Positions 18,658 through 27,053 of a stretch of DNA of 64,000 nt are shown here, piece after piece (the stretch's first letter is position 1; the number at the start of each line of letters is the position of its first letter). Source of the stretch: Rufibacter roseolus (lineage in GTDB: Bacteria > Bacteroidota > Bacteroidia > Cytophagales > Hymenobacteraceae); the NCBI RefSeq assembly GCF_017916365.1, contig NZ_JAFMSU010000003.1, positions 1 to 64,000 on the forward strand. Direction: 5' to 3'. The position numbers were made by a program, and so were the translations under genes. The notes under the pieces were generated by a model. The model searched no databases, was not told the DNA's origin, and worked only from the letters and a program-made list of their open reading frames with translations.

Positions 18658-19716
18658 ATGATAGAAACCAAAGGTTACGCCGCTTTTGACCCTAACTCGC
18701 CGCTGGCTCCGTTTAACTTTGAGCGCCGGGACGTGGGTCCGCACGATGTTCAGATTGAAATTCTGTTCTGTGGCGTATGCCACTCAGACCTGCACACCGC
18801 CAAAGGCGAATGGGGTGGCGCCATGTACCCGGTGGTACCCGGCCACGAGATAGTGGGCCGCATTGTGAAAGTAGGCGACCACGTACAGAATTTCGCCGTG
18901 GGTGAAATGGCCGGGGTTGGCTGTATGGTAGACTCCTGCCAATCTTGCCCCAGCTGCGCCGATGGCCTGGAGCAGTACTGCGAAAAGGGCTTTACAGGCA
19001 CTTACAACAGCCCGGAGCGTGGTTTAGACACCCCAACTTACGGCGGATACTCTAACCTTATTGTGGTGTCAGAGAACTTCGTTCTAAAAATTAGAGAAGA
19101 CCAGGATCTGGCCCGCGTGGCGCCGCTGCTGTGCGCCGGTATCACCACTTACTCGCCGCTACGTCACTGGAATGTAGGCCAGGGCCACCGCGTGGCCGTG
19201 GTAGGCTTGGGCGGATTGGGACACATGGCCGTAAAACTGGCTGCCTCCATGGGCGCCGAGGTGACCGTTCTAAGCACCTCTCCTTCCAAAGAAGCCGATG
19301 CCCAGTCTCTGGGAGCCCACAAGTTTGTGGTAACCAAAGACCCAGAGGCCTTGAAACAGGTTACCGGTTATTTCGATTTCATCATCAACACGGTTTCTGC
19401 CAAGGTGAGCCTTGATATGTACGCCAGCCTCCTGCGCCGCGACGGCACCATGATCCTGCTGGGTGTTCCGCCGGAAGCCCCGGAACTGCACGCCGGTACC
19501 CTTATCTTCGGGCGCCGCAGAATTGCGGGTTCCCTTATTGGTGGCATAGCGGAGACCCAGGAAATGCTTGATTACTGCGCTGAGCACAACATCCTGTCAG
19601 ACATTGAGGTCATCAACATCAACCAGATCAACACAGCCTATGACCGCATGCTGGCCGGCGATGTAAAATACCGTTTTGTAATTGACATGGCCAGCCTGGA
19701 GAACACCAGCGCTTAG
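18658..19716 (+). CDS. Zinc-dependent NAD(P) alcohol dehydrogenase
   Basis: A 352-residue medium-chain dehydrogenase of the cinnamyl-alcohol/YahK type, reducing aldehydes or oxidising alcohols in the cytoplasm. 'CGVCHSDLH' (Cys41) and 'GHEIVG' (His63) provide catalytic zinc ligands. The structural zinc lobe is 'CQSCPSCADGLEQYC', and 'VGLGGLGHMAVKLA' is the Rossmann nucleotide site. A TATCTTTA box at 18612-18619 may be the -7 promoter element. An 18-bp terminator follows. Confidence 0.93.
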   Translation: MIETKGYAAFDPNSPLAPFNFERRDVGPHDVQIEILFCGVCHSDLHTAKGEWGGAMYPVVPGHEIVGRIVKVGDHVQNFAVGEMAGVGCMVDSCQSCPSCADGLEQYCEKGFTGTYNSPERGLDTPTYGGYSNLIVVSENFVLKIREDQDLARVAPLLCAGITTYSPLRHWNVGQGHRVAVVGLGGLGHMAVKLAASMGAEVTVLSTSPSKEADAQSLGAHKFVVTKDPEALKQVTGYFDFIINTVSAKVSLDMYASLLRRDGTMILLGVPPEAPELHAGTLIFGRRRIAGSLIGGIAETQEMLDYCAEHNILSDIEVININQINTAYDRMLAGDVKYRFVIDMASLENTSA

Positions 19717-19741
19717 GTTATTCCAACTTCCATATTTCTTT

Positions 19742-19783
19742 AAAACAGCGAAGCCGACCCAAAAAGGTCGGCTTCGCTGTTTT
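19742..19783. terminator. Strong bidirectional terminator
   Basis: Perfect 18-bp stem: AAAACAGCGAAGCCGACC (19742-19759) with its complement at 19766-19783, loop of 6. It separates the convergent dehydrogenase and WD40 genes. Its right end runs straight into a dispersed palindrome copy. Confidence 0.9.
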
Positions 19784-19812
19784 AGGGCTCCTTTTACAGA
19801 AACAGCCCTGAA
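19779..19812. repeat. Dispersed palindrome copy
   Basis: GTTTTAGGGCT (19779-19789) and AGCCCTGAA (19804-19812) flank CCTTTTACAGAAAC. It overlaps the right arm of the preceding terminator by five bases. Confidence 0.6.
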
Positions 19813-19817
19813 TCCAT

Positions 19818-20780
19818 TTAGATCACAGACATCAGTTGGATAGAATTAGACGCTTTGGGACCCAGGATCACTTTGGAATCGTCTTTGGAGATGGAGATGC
19901 GGTTAGAGGAGGTTCCTTTTAAGACCGGGGTGTCCTTCCCGTTCTCCAGGTCAAAAACCTTCACCGTGGAATTACCCGCATTGGAGTTGTACAACAGTTT
20001 GTTGCTGTTGTTGAAGAAAGACATGCCGTTGGCGAAATCGCCGGACCCGTTCTTTTTCACGGCTTTCACCTGCTTAAAATCATCGGTGTCATAGATCCGG
20101 ATGATGTCATCGGCTTGACCAAAACCCACCGCCAGGAAAAGGTCATCAGGGCTGAGGGCCATGTCTGTAGGGGTGGCGTAGTTTGTATTGAAGACCTTGA
20201 TCAATTCCCCGTCCTTGGAGGAGAAGATGTTGATGCGGCTGGAGAACCACACATAGAACCGATCTCCGCGGTTGCTGAACACAATCTTGGAGTCTTTGGC
20301 GGCGTAGCGGGGCTTGCCCACGCGCTGCCAGGTATCAGTGTTATAGACCTGGATTTCATTGTTCTGCAGCAAAGCCACCAGCCTGTTCCCCGACATCACC
20401 AACTCACGCACCTTGGCAGGCAAACCGGTAATGGTCTTTACCACGCTCAGGTCACTGGCCTGGATTATCTTAATGGATTTTTCCTCTCCGCCGGTCACAA
20501 TGTACTTGCCGTCTTTGGAATAGGCGCAGGACAGGGCTACTCCTTCGTGCACCTTTTTGAAGCTTACGGGGTAAGATTGGTTTACGTCCCAGAGATACAG
20601 CATTCCTTGGTTCCCCACCGATACAAACTGGTTTCCGTCTGGGGAGAAGACCGCATTCTGGAACATCAGGTTTTCCTCATGTTTCATGAGGGCAAGGGGT
20701 TTCAGCTTGGTTTGGCTAAAGGAAAAATGGGAGGCTAAACAAAAACAACCTATTAATAATAGGGGGGTACCTTTTTTCAT
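19818..20780 (-). CDS. Exported WD40-like repeat protein
   Basis: A 320-residue protein with a signal peptide ('LLLIGCFCLASHFSFSQ') and a single beta-propeller made of WD40-like units such as 'AVFSPDGNQFVSVGNQGMLYLWDV' (about residues 55-310). It probably works as a periplasmic or surface interaction scaffold; no enzyme motif is seen. ATG at 20778-20780 is chosen because it starts the signal peptide; the 36 codons upstream are AT-rich leader. Cys12 lies in the hydrophobic core and does not form a convincing lipobox. Confidence 0.82.
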   Translation of the reverse strand: MKKGTPLLLIGCFCLASHFSFSQTKLKPLALMKHEENLMFQNAVFSPDGNQFVSVGNQGMLYLWDVNQSYPVSFKKVHEGVALSCAYSKDGKYIVTGGEEKSIKIIQASDLSVVKTITGLPAKVRELVMSGNRLVALLQNNEIQVYNTDTWQRVGKPRYAAKDSKIVFSNRGDRFYVWFSSRINIFSSKDGELIKVFNTNYATPTDMALSPDDLFLAVGFGQADDIIRIYDTDDFKQVKAVKKNGSGDFANGMSFFNNSNKLLYNSNAGNSTVKVFDLENGKDTPVLKGTSSNRISISKDDSKVILGPKASNSIQLMSVI

Positions 20781-21065
20781 AACTAAAGAATAACAATATT
20801 TTATATTCTGCGAAGTACAAAATTTTAATAAAATATTGCAAAACATATTTTCTGTTTTTTCTTTCCAGATTAAACAATTGAAATTCATCTATCGCTTACC
20901 TCACTAAAGCAACCTAATCGCTCATTTATATAGAAGAAATAAAATATTCATGATTAAACCTGGGAATACGGGTATGGTTGTCACTTGGAATCTTTCTTTC
21001 ACTTTACGCATACCAAACCACGCATAACATTGGCAGTCAAGGCGATGAAGCCAGTTCACGTTCTT

Positions 21066-21917
21066 CTAAAAATTCAACATAGCCGCATAGACGCCACGCA
21101 CAACTTCGGTCATCCGGGCGAAATCAAGGGTGTCAATGGTATCGGTTTTCTGGTGGTAATGTGGGTTGCGCAGGAAAGAGGTGTCGTTGATCATGACGGC
21201 CTGGTAGCCCTGGGCCCAGTAGTTGCGGTGGTCTGACAAGCCTACCCCAGGTAGTTCCGGTGGAGCCGCGATGGACTGCACGTCTATGCGCGAATGCTCC
21301 TTCATGAACTGCTGCACCCGCTGCACCGTTTTCTCCTGCCCGACTCTGCCCACCACCACAATGAAGTTCCCGGTGCTGGGATAAAGCTTCCGGAGAGACT
21401 CATGCTGATATTCCTGGGAGTTGGGCTTGTCTGTGAAATACCCGATCATCTCCAGGCAGATCATCAGCTTCACATCTACTTTGTCGCGCTTCATGGATTT
21501 GGCGTGCACGGCACTCCCCATTTTCTCGGTGGCAAAGTAGGGTGGCTCCTCAAAGTTGTAAGCGACAAAATCAATGCGGTGTTTCACCTCAGGCTTCTCC
21601 TCGTGCAAGGCGCGGGCCAACTCCAGCAGACCAGCCACGGCACTAGCATTGTCATCGGCGCCTGGGGTTTCGCCGCAGGCATCATAGTGCGCCCCCACAA
21701 TCACGCGCGGTCCGTCCTGGGGTCCGTAAGACAGAATGTAATTCTGGAAACCCTGGTGCAGGTCCTGCTTGCTGACACGCCCGCTTAGCTTGCAGAACTG
21801 GGTCTCAATATAAGCGGCCGCTTTTTTCAAAGACTCTGGGTGCCCAATGCTGCGTGGTGGGTCAAGGGTGGTCAGGAATTGGACATCGGCGTAGAGGCGG
21901 TCACGTTGGATTGGCAT
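21066..21917 (-). CDS. M28-family zinc aminopeptidase-like protein
   Basis: A 283-residue M28 metallopeptidase. Zinc ligands and catalytic residues are in place: 'VGAHYDA' (His77), 'GADDNAS' (Asp88), 'FEEPPYF' (Glu123/124), 'CLEMIGYF' (Glu156) and 'NPHYHQKTDTID'. It would release N-terminal amino acids or process small peptides. Unlike most family members it has no signal peptide from this ATG ('MPIQRDRLYAD'), which suggests a cytoplasmic location. It stands alone, divergent from the outer-membrane protein gene at 22093. Confidence 0.9.
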   Translation of the reverse strand: MPIQRDRLYADVQFLTTLDPPRSIGHPESLKKAAAYIETQFCKLSGRVSKQDLHQGFQNYILSYGPQDGPRVIVGAHYDACGETPGADDNASAVAGLLELARALHEEKPEVKHRIDFVAYNFEEPPYFATEKMGSAVHAKSMKRDKVDVKLMICLEMIGYFTDKPNSQEYQHESLRKLYPSTGNFIVVVGRVGQEKTVQRVQQFMKEHSRIDVQSIAAPPELPGVGLSDHRNYWAQGYQAVMINDTSFLRNPHYHQKTDTIDTLDFARMTEVVRGVYAAMLNF

Positions 21918-22092
21918 AACGGCTGGTGGATAGTTCCTGCTTTTTACTCTTACCTGCCTTTGGGGTTGCTTTGTAGCCAGGAGAATAAATACGGTTTATG
22001 GCGTGTTTTTCCAGATTTGGCCCTTACCAAGAGACGCCTTCTCAACTAAAACCAAGCCGACCCGTACCCAAAAGGCATATTTAGAAAATCAT

Positions 22093-22875
22093 ATGAAGAA
22101 TACTATACTTATTGCATTTTTCGCCCTTTGCCAACTGGGCGTCTGGGCCCAGGAATCTGACCCCGAATTTGAAACAGACCGCCCTACCCGCACCGAGGCC
22201 GCCAGCCTGGTTCCCCGCGGGTTTTTTCAGCTGGAGACCGGCTTCCAGTACCTGAAGCAGAAAAAGGAAGGCATTGAAAACAAACAGTGGCTTTACCCGC
22301 AGGCTCTTTTAAGGGTTGGCGTGCTCAAAGCCGCCGAGTTGAGGGTGGAGGCCACTTACCGCCGGGAAGACTACCGTTTGGGGGAATCTTTGCTTACGCA
22401 GGAAAAAGGCCTGAGCACCGTGCGGGTGGGCACCAAGGTGAACGTGGTGGAGGCGAAGGGAGCAGTGCCCCAGGTCACCGTCTTGGGCATGCTGGAATTG
22501 CCGTTGGGCCAAGACGCCTTTGAGCCGAAGAAAGTGGCGCCAGAAGTATTGCTCCTGTTTTCCAATGACCTCACCGATAAAATCAAGCTCCAGTATAATG
22601 CCGGATTTCAGCGCGAGCGCGAGGAAGACCACATGGAAAACAAACTGGAGTACTCGGCTTCACTGAGTGAAAAACTGAGTGACAAACTCACCTTGGGCGT
22701 AGAGTTCTTCAGTGAAAAGCCCAAAGGCAGCCACGCCGAGAACCACATTGATGGCACTATTCAGTACTTAGTATTACCCAATCTGCAACTGGATGCTATT
22801 GTAGGCACTGGTGTCGCTTCCCATGCCCATGAAATATTCGCCGGCGGGGGCCTGAGCATCAGACTACCTAAATAA
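22093..22875 (+). CDS. Outer-membrane transporter-like beta-barrel
   Basis: A 260-residue exported protein whose signal peptide ends near 'LGVWAQ'. The motif 'FETDRPTRTEAASLVPRG' is typical of the 'MetA-pathway of phenol degradation' transporter family (Pfam Phenol_MetA_deg), whose members are predicted barrels of alternating amphipathic strands. The C-terminus 'GGLSIRLPK' fits a barrel. No substrate is evident. ATG at 22093 begins the signal peptide; the 30 codons upstream do not. A terminator follows directly. Confidence 0.8.
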   Translation: MKNTILIAFFALCQLGVWAQESDPEFETDRPTRTEAASLVPRGFFQLETGFQYLKQKKEGIENKQWLYPQALLRVGVLKAAELRVEATYRREDYRLGESLLTQEKGLSTVRVGTKVNVVEAKGAVPQVTVLGMLELPLGQDAFEPKKVAPEVLLLFSNDLTDKIKLQYNAGFQREREEDHMENKLEYSASLSEKLSDKLTLGVEFFSEKPKGSHAENHIDGTIQYLVLPNLQLDAIVGTGVASHAHEIFAGGGLSIRLPK

Positions 22876-22895
22876 CCTAAATATTTAGATGCTGT

Positions 22896-22946
22896 AAAAG
22901 GCCCTACCGTAATCCCATTTTTTAAGGAAAACAGTAGGGCCTTTTT
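22896..22946. terminator. Terminator between convergent genes
   Basis: AAAAGGCCCTAC (22896-22907) pairs with GTAGGGCCTTTT (22934-22945) around a 26-base loop, with T-tracts on both strands. Confidence 0.75.
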
Positions 22947-22978
22947 GGCTTGTTTTAAGAAAATAAGGTTTAAAACAG
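22947..22978. repeat. Dispersed palindrome copy, degenerate
   Basis: GGCTTGTTTTAAGAAAATAA followed by GGTTTAAAAC keeps the GTTTT...GAAAA centre and the right arm. It lies immediately after the terminator at 22896. Confidence 0.45.
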
Positions 22979-23039
22979 GAGTCAACTACAGGCATCCAGG
23001 AAAAAAGGACTTGAGACGGGAATCTCTCCTACCCTTCTA

Positions 23040-23951
23040 CTAATGTTTGACCTTGAGGGTAATGATGACAACCGCGGCCACCAGCAACACCGTAGCGATG
23101 AGGGTCTGCACGGTAACCTCTTCATGCCCAAAGGCCCACCCCAGCAAAACCGCGATTACAGGATTCACATACGCGTACGTGGACACCTGCGAGGGTGGCG
23201 CCACCCTGGTGAGCCAGCTGTAGGCTGAGAAAGCAATCAGCGACCCGAAAACCACAAGGTAGCCCAACGCCAGCCAGGAGCGTTGACTTACCGAGGACCA
23301 ATCTGCCGTTTGCCACTCCCCGGAGATAGTGCCGGCCAAAGCCAGCAGCGCGCCGCCGCACAGCATCTGCATACCGGTAGTAAGCACGGGTGAAGATGGC
23401 AGTGAGGCCCGCGAAGAAAACAAGGAACCCCAAGCCCAGGCACCCGCCGAGAGGAAAATAGCCGTACTGCCTAGCAAATCCACGCCGCCTTCCAGTTTCC
23501 AGGGACTCACCAGCACTACCATGCCAACAGCACCCAGCACCAGGCCCACAATCACGCCAGCAGACGGTGCTTTTTTGGCTTTGCCCAGCCATTGCAAGAC
23601 CACGATCCACAACGGCTCAGTTGTGACCAGCAAAGCCGCAATGCCGGAAGCCACCCGTTGCTCCGCCCAAACCACGGCTCCATTCCCTATTAAGAGCAGT
23701 AAGCCGCCTATGACGGCGGTGTTGCGCCAATGCAGACCAGATGGGGCCGTTGCCCCGCGCAGGCGTGCCCAGGTGAACAGGATGGCGCCCGCGAACATAA
23801 ACCGCAGGCCCGCCATCAGAAAAGGCGGCAGGGTCTCAATGGCGAATACAATGGCCAGATAGGTGGAACCCCAGATAATGTAAATCGCGGCAAAGGCCGC
23901 GATTTTAAGCCATCCGGCAGCCGGGGCCCCGGAAGAAGAAGTTGATTGCAT
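23040..23951 (-). CDS. EamA/DMT-family exporter
   Basis: A 303-residue inner-membrane protein with ten predicted helices in two EamA repeats. The first begins 'AAIYIIWGSTYLAIVFAIETLPP' and the second 'LLGSTAIFLSAGAWAWGSLFS'; 'AYVNPVIAVLLGW' is the family's last-helix signature. It most resembles the YedA/RhaT-like metabolite and drug exporters; the substrate is unknown. Its ATG lies 6 bases after the universal stress protein stop, so the two are co-transcribed. Confidence 0.9.
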   Translation of the reverse strand: MQSTSSSGAPAAGWLKIAAFAAIYIIWGSTYLAIVFAIETLPPFLMAGLRFMFAGAILFTWARLRGATAPSGLHWRNTAVIGGLLLLIGNGAVVWAEQRVASGIAALLVTTEPLWIVVLQWLGKAKKAPSAGVIVGLVLGAVGMVVLVSPWKLEGGVDLLGSTAIFLSAGAWAWGSLFSSRASLPSSPVLTTGMQMLCGGALLALAGTISGEWQTADWSSVSQRSWLALGYLVVFGSLIAFSAYSWLTRVAPPSQVSTYAYVNPVIAVLLGWAFGHEEVTVQTLIATVLLVAAVVIITLKVKH

Positions 23952-23957
23952 ACGTAA

Positions 23958-24812
23958 TTAATCGGCGTCTGCGTGCAGCACCAGCAGGGGAAGTTTTGTC
24001 TGATAAGTTAATTTTTCTGCCAGGCTCATCCCAAATAAGCTCTTGAAGAAGGACCGGCGTTTTTTTAGGATGGCCAGCATGTTACTGTGGGTCCGGCTCA
24101 GGTAATCCTTCAGTCCCACGTCTTTCTTTTCGTTCTCCACTTCTCTGAACTGGATGTTCATGCCCCCAAACTCGGCACGCAGCCGCTGGATAAACTCCTG
24201 GGCGGCCTTGCCTCCGTCTGCCCCGGCATGCGGGGTCACGTGCACCACCTCCACCTCGGCCTGGAACACGGCGGCCAGATCAAGCACCTGCCGCAGCGCC
24301 CGGGTGTCATCAGGATGGTAATCTGAGGCGTAGACAATCCGGTGGATGTCTGGGAAAGTGGCTTTCGCCGGGATGGCCAGCACCGGGCATTTCACCTGGG
24401 AGATCACACTTTCTGTGTTGCTCCCAATCATGATTTCCTCCAGGGTGTTACCGCCACCCGTGGTGCCCAATACTACAAAGTCATAGCCCTCTTCATGAAC
24501 TAGGCGCTCTACGGCATCCGCCAAAAAGGCTTCCACTACTTTTACGTCAGCCATATAACCGGGGCCACCCGCCTGACCAGACAAGTTCTGCAGGTGCAGT
24601 GACATGGAATGGAGTTTATCACCGGCAATGCGCCGCTGCTCATCCAATACCTGGCTGGCCATCAAAGCCGACTCAGTGGTATCCATCATGGGCAGGTGAA
24701 TCACGTGCAGCAACGTAAGCGAAGCACCAGTTCGCTGCGCGATCTGGGCGGCATACTCCGCTGCCTTGTTAGATGTCTTGGAAAAATCTACCGGGCAAAG
24801 AATCTTTTTCAT
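23958..24812 (-). CDS. Tandem universal stress protein (UspA family)
   Basis: A 284-residue cytoplasmic protein with two Usp domains. Domain 1 (1-150) starts 'KKILCPVDFSKTSNKA' and retains the ATP-binding signature 'GTTGGGNTLEEIMIGS'. Domain 2 (155-284) starts 'RIVYASDYHPDD' and has lost the G-x2-G-x9-G motif, so it probably does not bind ATP. It is the first gene of the operon with the DMT exporter. An 8-bp GC-rich hairpin (24832-24853) sits 20 bases upstream. Confidence 0.92.
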   Translation of the reverse strand: MKKILCPVDFSKTSNKAAEYAAQIAQRTGASLTLLHVIHLPMMDTTESALMASQVLDEQRRIAGDKLHSMSLHLQNLSGQAGGPGYMADVKVVEAFLADAVERLVHEEGYDFVVLGTTGGGNTLEEIMIGSNTESVISQVKCPVLAIPAKATFPDIHRIVYASDYHPDDTRALRQVLDLAAVFQAEVEVVHVTPHAGADGGKAAQEFIQRLRAEFGGMNIQFREVENEKKDVGLKDYLSRTHSNMLAILKKRRSFFKSLFGMSLAEKLTYQTKLPLLVLHADAD

Positions 24813-24831
24813 AGTACTGTAAGTCTAGATC

Positions 24832-24853
24832 AGGCGCGGTTTTGCCCGCGCCT
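24832..24853 (-). promoter_or_regulatory. GC-rich hairpin upstream of usp gene
   Basis: AGGCGCGG (24832-24839) pairs with CCGCGCCT (24846-24853). It lies between the usp start and the STAS-like gene end. On the minus strand the run after it is not T-rich, so a leader or operator role is as likely as termination. Confidence 0.4.
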
Positions 24854-24912
24854 CTAACTTACAAAACGTGAATATAGGGTTTTGGTTATACTTTCCTGCC
24901 CCTACGGATGAT

Positions 24913-25326
24913 CTACCTTGGTTTCAACTCCTCCAGCCAAGCCTGGGCATCCTGCATAGAGTCAAAGATATTAAGCGGGATTTTGCTTTCCTCGGCCATG
25001 CCTATAGACAGCAGGTTCACGGGCTTCTTAAGGTCGTGCACCTCGGCTAACTGGTAAATACCGGCGGCCACCGTCAACTTCTGGGCTTCAATATGCATGA
25101 GGCGCACCACCGGCGAGTACTCATCCAGTTTTCTTAGATCCGTCAGAATAGAGAACCCGGGTTTCACCAAGGATAGCGCCTCTTTGAGGTGAATGGTATA
25201 GAAGGGCACTTCCTCTGGCGTGTTCCAGCAGCCTTTAATATTTAATATGATTCTATTTTTTCCCTGGTCTACTTTTATCTGGTAGAACGGGGTGTGGGCA
25301 ATTTTTACCATAGCAGCGTCAAACAT
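24913..25326 (-). CDS. STAS/SpoIIAA-like protein
   Basis: A 137-residue protein that looks like the SpoIIAA/STAS-like fold used by Bacteroidota regulators. It alternates beta strands and helices ('IKVDQGKNRIILNIKG', 'GFSILTDLRKLDE') and ends with an amphipathic 'QDAQAWLEELK' helix. No catalytic motif is present. ATG at 25324-25326 is chosen; the longer frame would start at TTG, and ATG at 25311 is a second option. It is upstream of, and same strand as, the usp operon (100-base gap). A distant look-alike lies at 57958. Confidence 0.65.
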   Translation of the reverse strand: MFDAAMVKIAHTPFYQIKVDQGKNRIILNIKGCWNTPEEVPFYTIHLKEALSLVKPGFSILTDLRKLDEYSPVVRLMHIEAQKLTVAAGIYQLAEVHDLKKPVNLLSIGMAEESKIPLNIFDSMQDAQAWLEELKPR

Positions 25327-25440
25327 TTCTGCAGATGCACCACTACCTGGACGGGGGATACCGGAGAGAGGCAAATGAAATATTAGATAATTTTCTTTTT
25401 ATAAAGTTAAAAAGTGTTTCCCAAATCACAAATTAAAACA

Positions 25441-26562
25441 TCAAATTTTATTATTTCTAAGGTTAAAAGCCTTTGCTTCTGCCCAGGTCCATCTTTTTTT
25501 GGGCACTGCCCCTGAAAATGTATTATGTAAATAATTAGTTAAAATCTGCAGAAATGCATCCTGTTCAATGGTGGAGGAATAGAATTCCCGTTCCTGCGGA
25601 TTGCCGTAGCGTTGGGCCTTGCTGAGTTTGCCGGCCTGGAGGCGCAGCAAAGGACCGGTATCGGTGACGCCATCAGCCACCCAGGTCAGTCCTGACATTT
25701 CCAGTGCGTTCAACATTCGGGCCACCAGGCGTAAATCGGGCCGGGGCAGCGTGGGTCGGCTTTCCAGATCCACCCAGGTGGTGTACTTACATTCTACTTC
25801 GTAGCGGTTCTCTGGGTAGCAGGACACAACTATGTCATACCCGGACGTGGGGCTGAACAAGGCGTAGTAATGAACCGGTGCCGAGGTCTGCACCACCACC
25901 AGCCCTAAGGTAGGGTTTTGGATTATTTTAGACTCCGGGCCATACACCTGGGCGTAACCCTCTAAAACCTGGTTATACTCTGATTCCCAAACCTGTTGGA
26001 ATAGTGCAGGATTAAGCAACACCTCTTCAAATGCTTCCAGAAAATAGTGAAATTTAGGGATAGAGGCAATCACTTCGTTTTCCTCCAGGTCCTCCGCCCC
26101 GAAGGGTGGGTAAAACCGGGCCTTTTCCTCGGCATTCATCCAGCAAACCAGTTTTAGGGCAGTTTCTGCAAAAGGAGCCGCTAAATCCAACTCCCTGAAA
26201 TCCCCGATGATGGCCATCTGCCGCAGGGTTTCCTCGTGCTCCAAAGCCAGCGCAGGATTGAGCAGGGCCCAGACACCCACCAGCGCATCAATGTCAAAGT
26301 GGTTGGCGGTGACGTAGCGGTACTGCTGCAGGGCTGGGTAATTCTGCTTTAAGGCGCGCAGCACCATCCCGGCGCTTGTGTCTTCCCTCAGTTCCGGGGG
26401 CGTGGGCGCCTCGCGCCAATGCGACAACACCAAACCATTGGGATGAAAACTGTCCACCACCACGGCGGGCTGGGATTTTACCTGGGGAAAAGGAAGATAC
26501 GTGTAGGCGTGCATGGGCAGAGATGGCGGAGGCTTTGCGGGAAAATGGTTTCCCTGGGTCAT
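25441..26562 (-). CDS. Uncharacterised protein with NHFDID motif
   Basis: A 373-residue protein with no signal peptide or membrane segment. The motif 'VTANHFDIDALVGVWALLNP' (about residues 83-102) resembles the metal-binding start of DHH-type phosphoesterases, and a family designated DUF6687 may apply (from memory, uncertain). Later motifs seen: 'VVQTSAPVHYYALFSP' and 'CKYTTWVDLESRPTLPRPDL'. Function cannot be assigned. It probably begins at 26562, although ATG at 26514 ('MHAYTYLPF') is possible. The HNH gene upstream is separated from it by a palindrome copy. Confidence 0.7.
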   Translation of the reverse strand: MTQGNHFPAKPPPSLPMHAYTYLPFPQVKSQPAVVVDSFHPNGLVLSHWREAPTPPELREDTSAGMVLRALKQNYPALQQYRYVTANHFDIDALVGVWALLNPALALEHEETLRQMAIIGDFRELDLAAPFAETALKLVCWMNAEEKARFYPPFGAEDLEENEVIASIPKFHYFLEAFEEVLLNPALFQQVWESEYNQVLEGYAQVYGPESKIIQNPTLGLVVVQTSAPVHYYALFSPTSGYDIVVSCYPENRYEVECKYTTWVDLESRPTLPRPDLRLVARMLNALEMSGLTWVADGVTDTGPLLRLQAGKLSKAQRYGNPQEREFYSSTIEQDAFLQILTNYLHNTFSGAVPKKRWTWAEAKAFNLRNNKI

Positions 26563-26568
26563 TTATCT

Positions 26569-26616
26569 GTTTGCGTTTTGGAGCCATTTTAGGTAAAACA
26601 GCCTCTAAACGCAAAC
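26569..26616. repeat. Dispersed palindrome copy with long stem
   Basis: GTTTGCGTTTTGGAGCC (26569-26585) pairs with GCCTCTAAACGCAAAC (26601-26616), with a bulge and the centre ATTTTAGGTAAAACA. It lies between two minus-strand genes, 7 bases beyond the HNH stop, where a terminator would be expected. Confidence 0.75.
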
Positions 26617-26623
26617 CTATGAT

Positions 26624-26932
26624 TTATTTCCTTTTCCCGCGGCGGTTGGTGATTTTATCCAGGCGTTTGGTGCGCACCCATTTAAGGTATTTCTGCAGGC
26701 CCTCTGAGGCACGCAGCGCCGGGATGGAGTTGTAGAGCACCGCCAGTTCTTTGTTATTGTAGGTGAGGTGGACCGTACTGTGGCAGGGTTGGCAGAGAGG
26801 CGCAGTGGGTCCGTGGCGGCCTCCCTCCTCCCGGGGAATAAGATGGTGCAGGGTGGTGAAGCCCACCTCCCGCTCACAGAGCGCGCAAACCGGATCGGCG
26901 CTCTCCTCCTTTTTCCTGATGCGTTTTGCCAT
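26624..26932 (-). CDS. Small HNH-motif protein
   Basis: A 102-residue protein with an HNH nuclease motif. 'CALCEREVGFTTLHHLIP' supplies the CxxC and paired His, and 'LCQPCHSTVH' gives the second CxxC plus metal-binding His. The C-terminal half is basic and helical ('KYLKWVRTKRLDKITNRR'), suitable for nucleic-acid binding. Stand-alone proteins of this size are common in Bacteroidota and have no known role. No restriction or phage genes are nearby. Confidence 0.85.
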   Translation of the reverse strand: MAKRIRKKEESADPVCALCEREVGFTTLHHLIPREEGGRHGPTAPLCQPCHSTVHLTYNNKELAVLYNSIPALRASEGLQKYLKWVRTKRLDKITNRRGKRK

Positions 26933-27053
26933 TCCTACCTTGTTGGTTTACATGTTCTGTCAAAAGGGTTTGCGCTTAAGATGAATTTAGGCAAACATCC
27001 GTAGTTTCAGGGCGTAAAGTCTTTTTCAACCTGTGCAACCGGCCCTGAAAACT

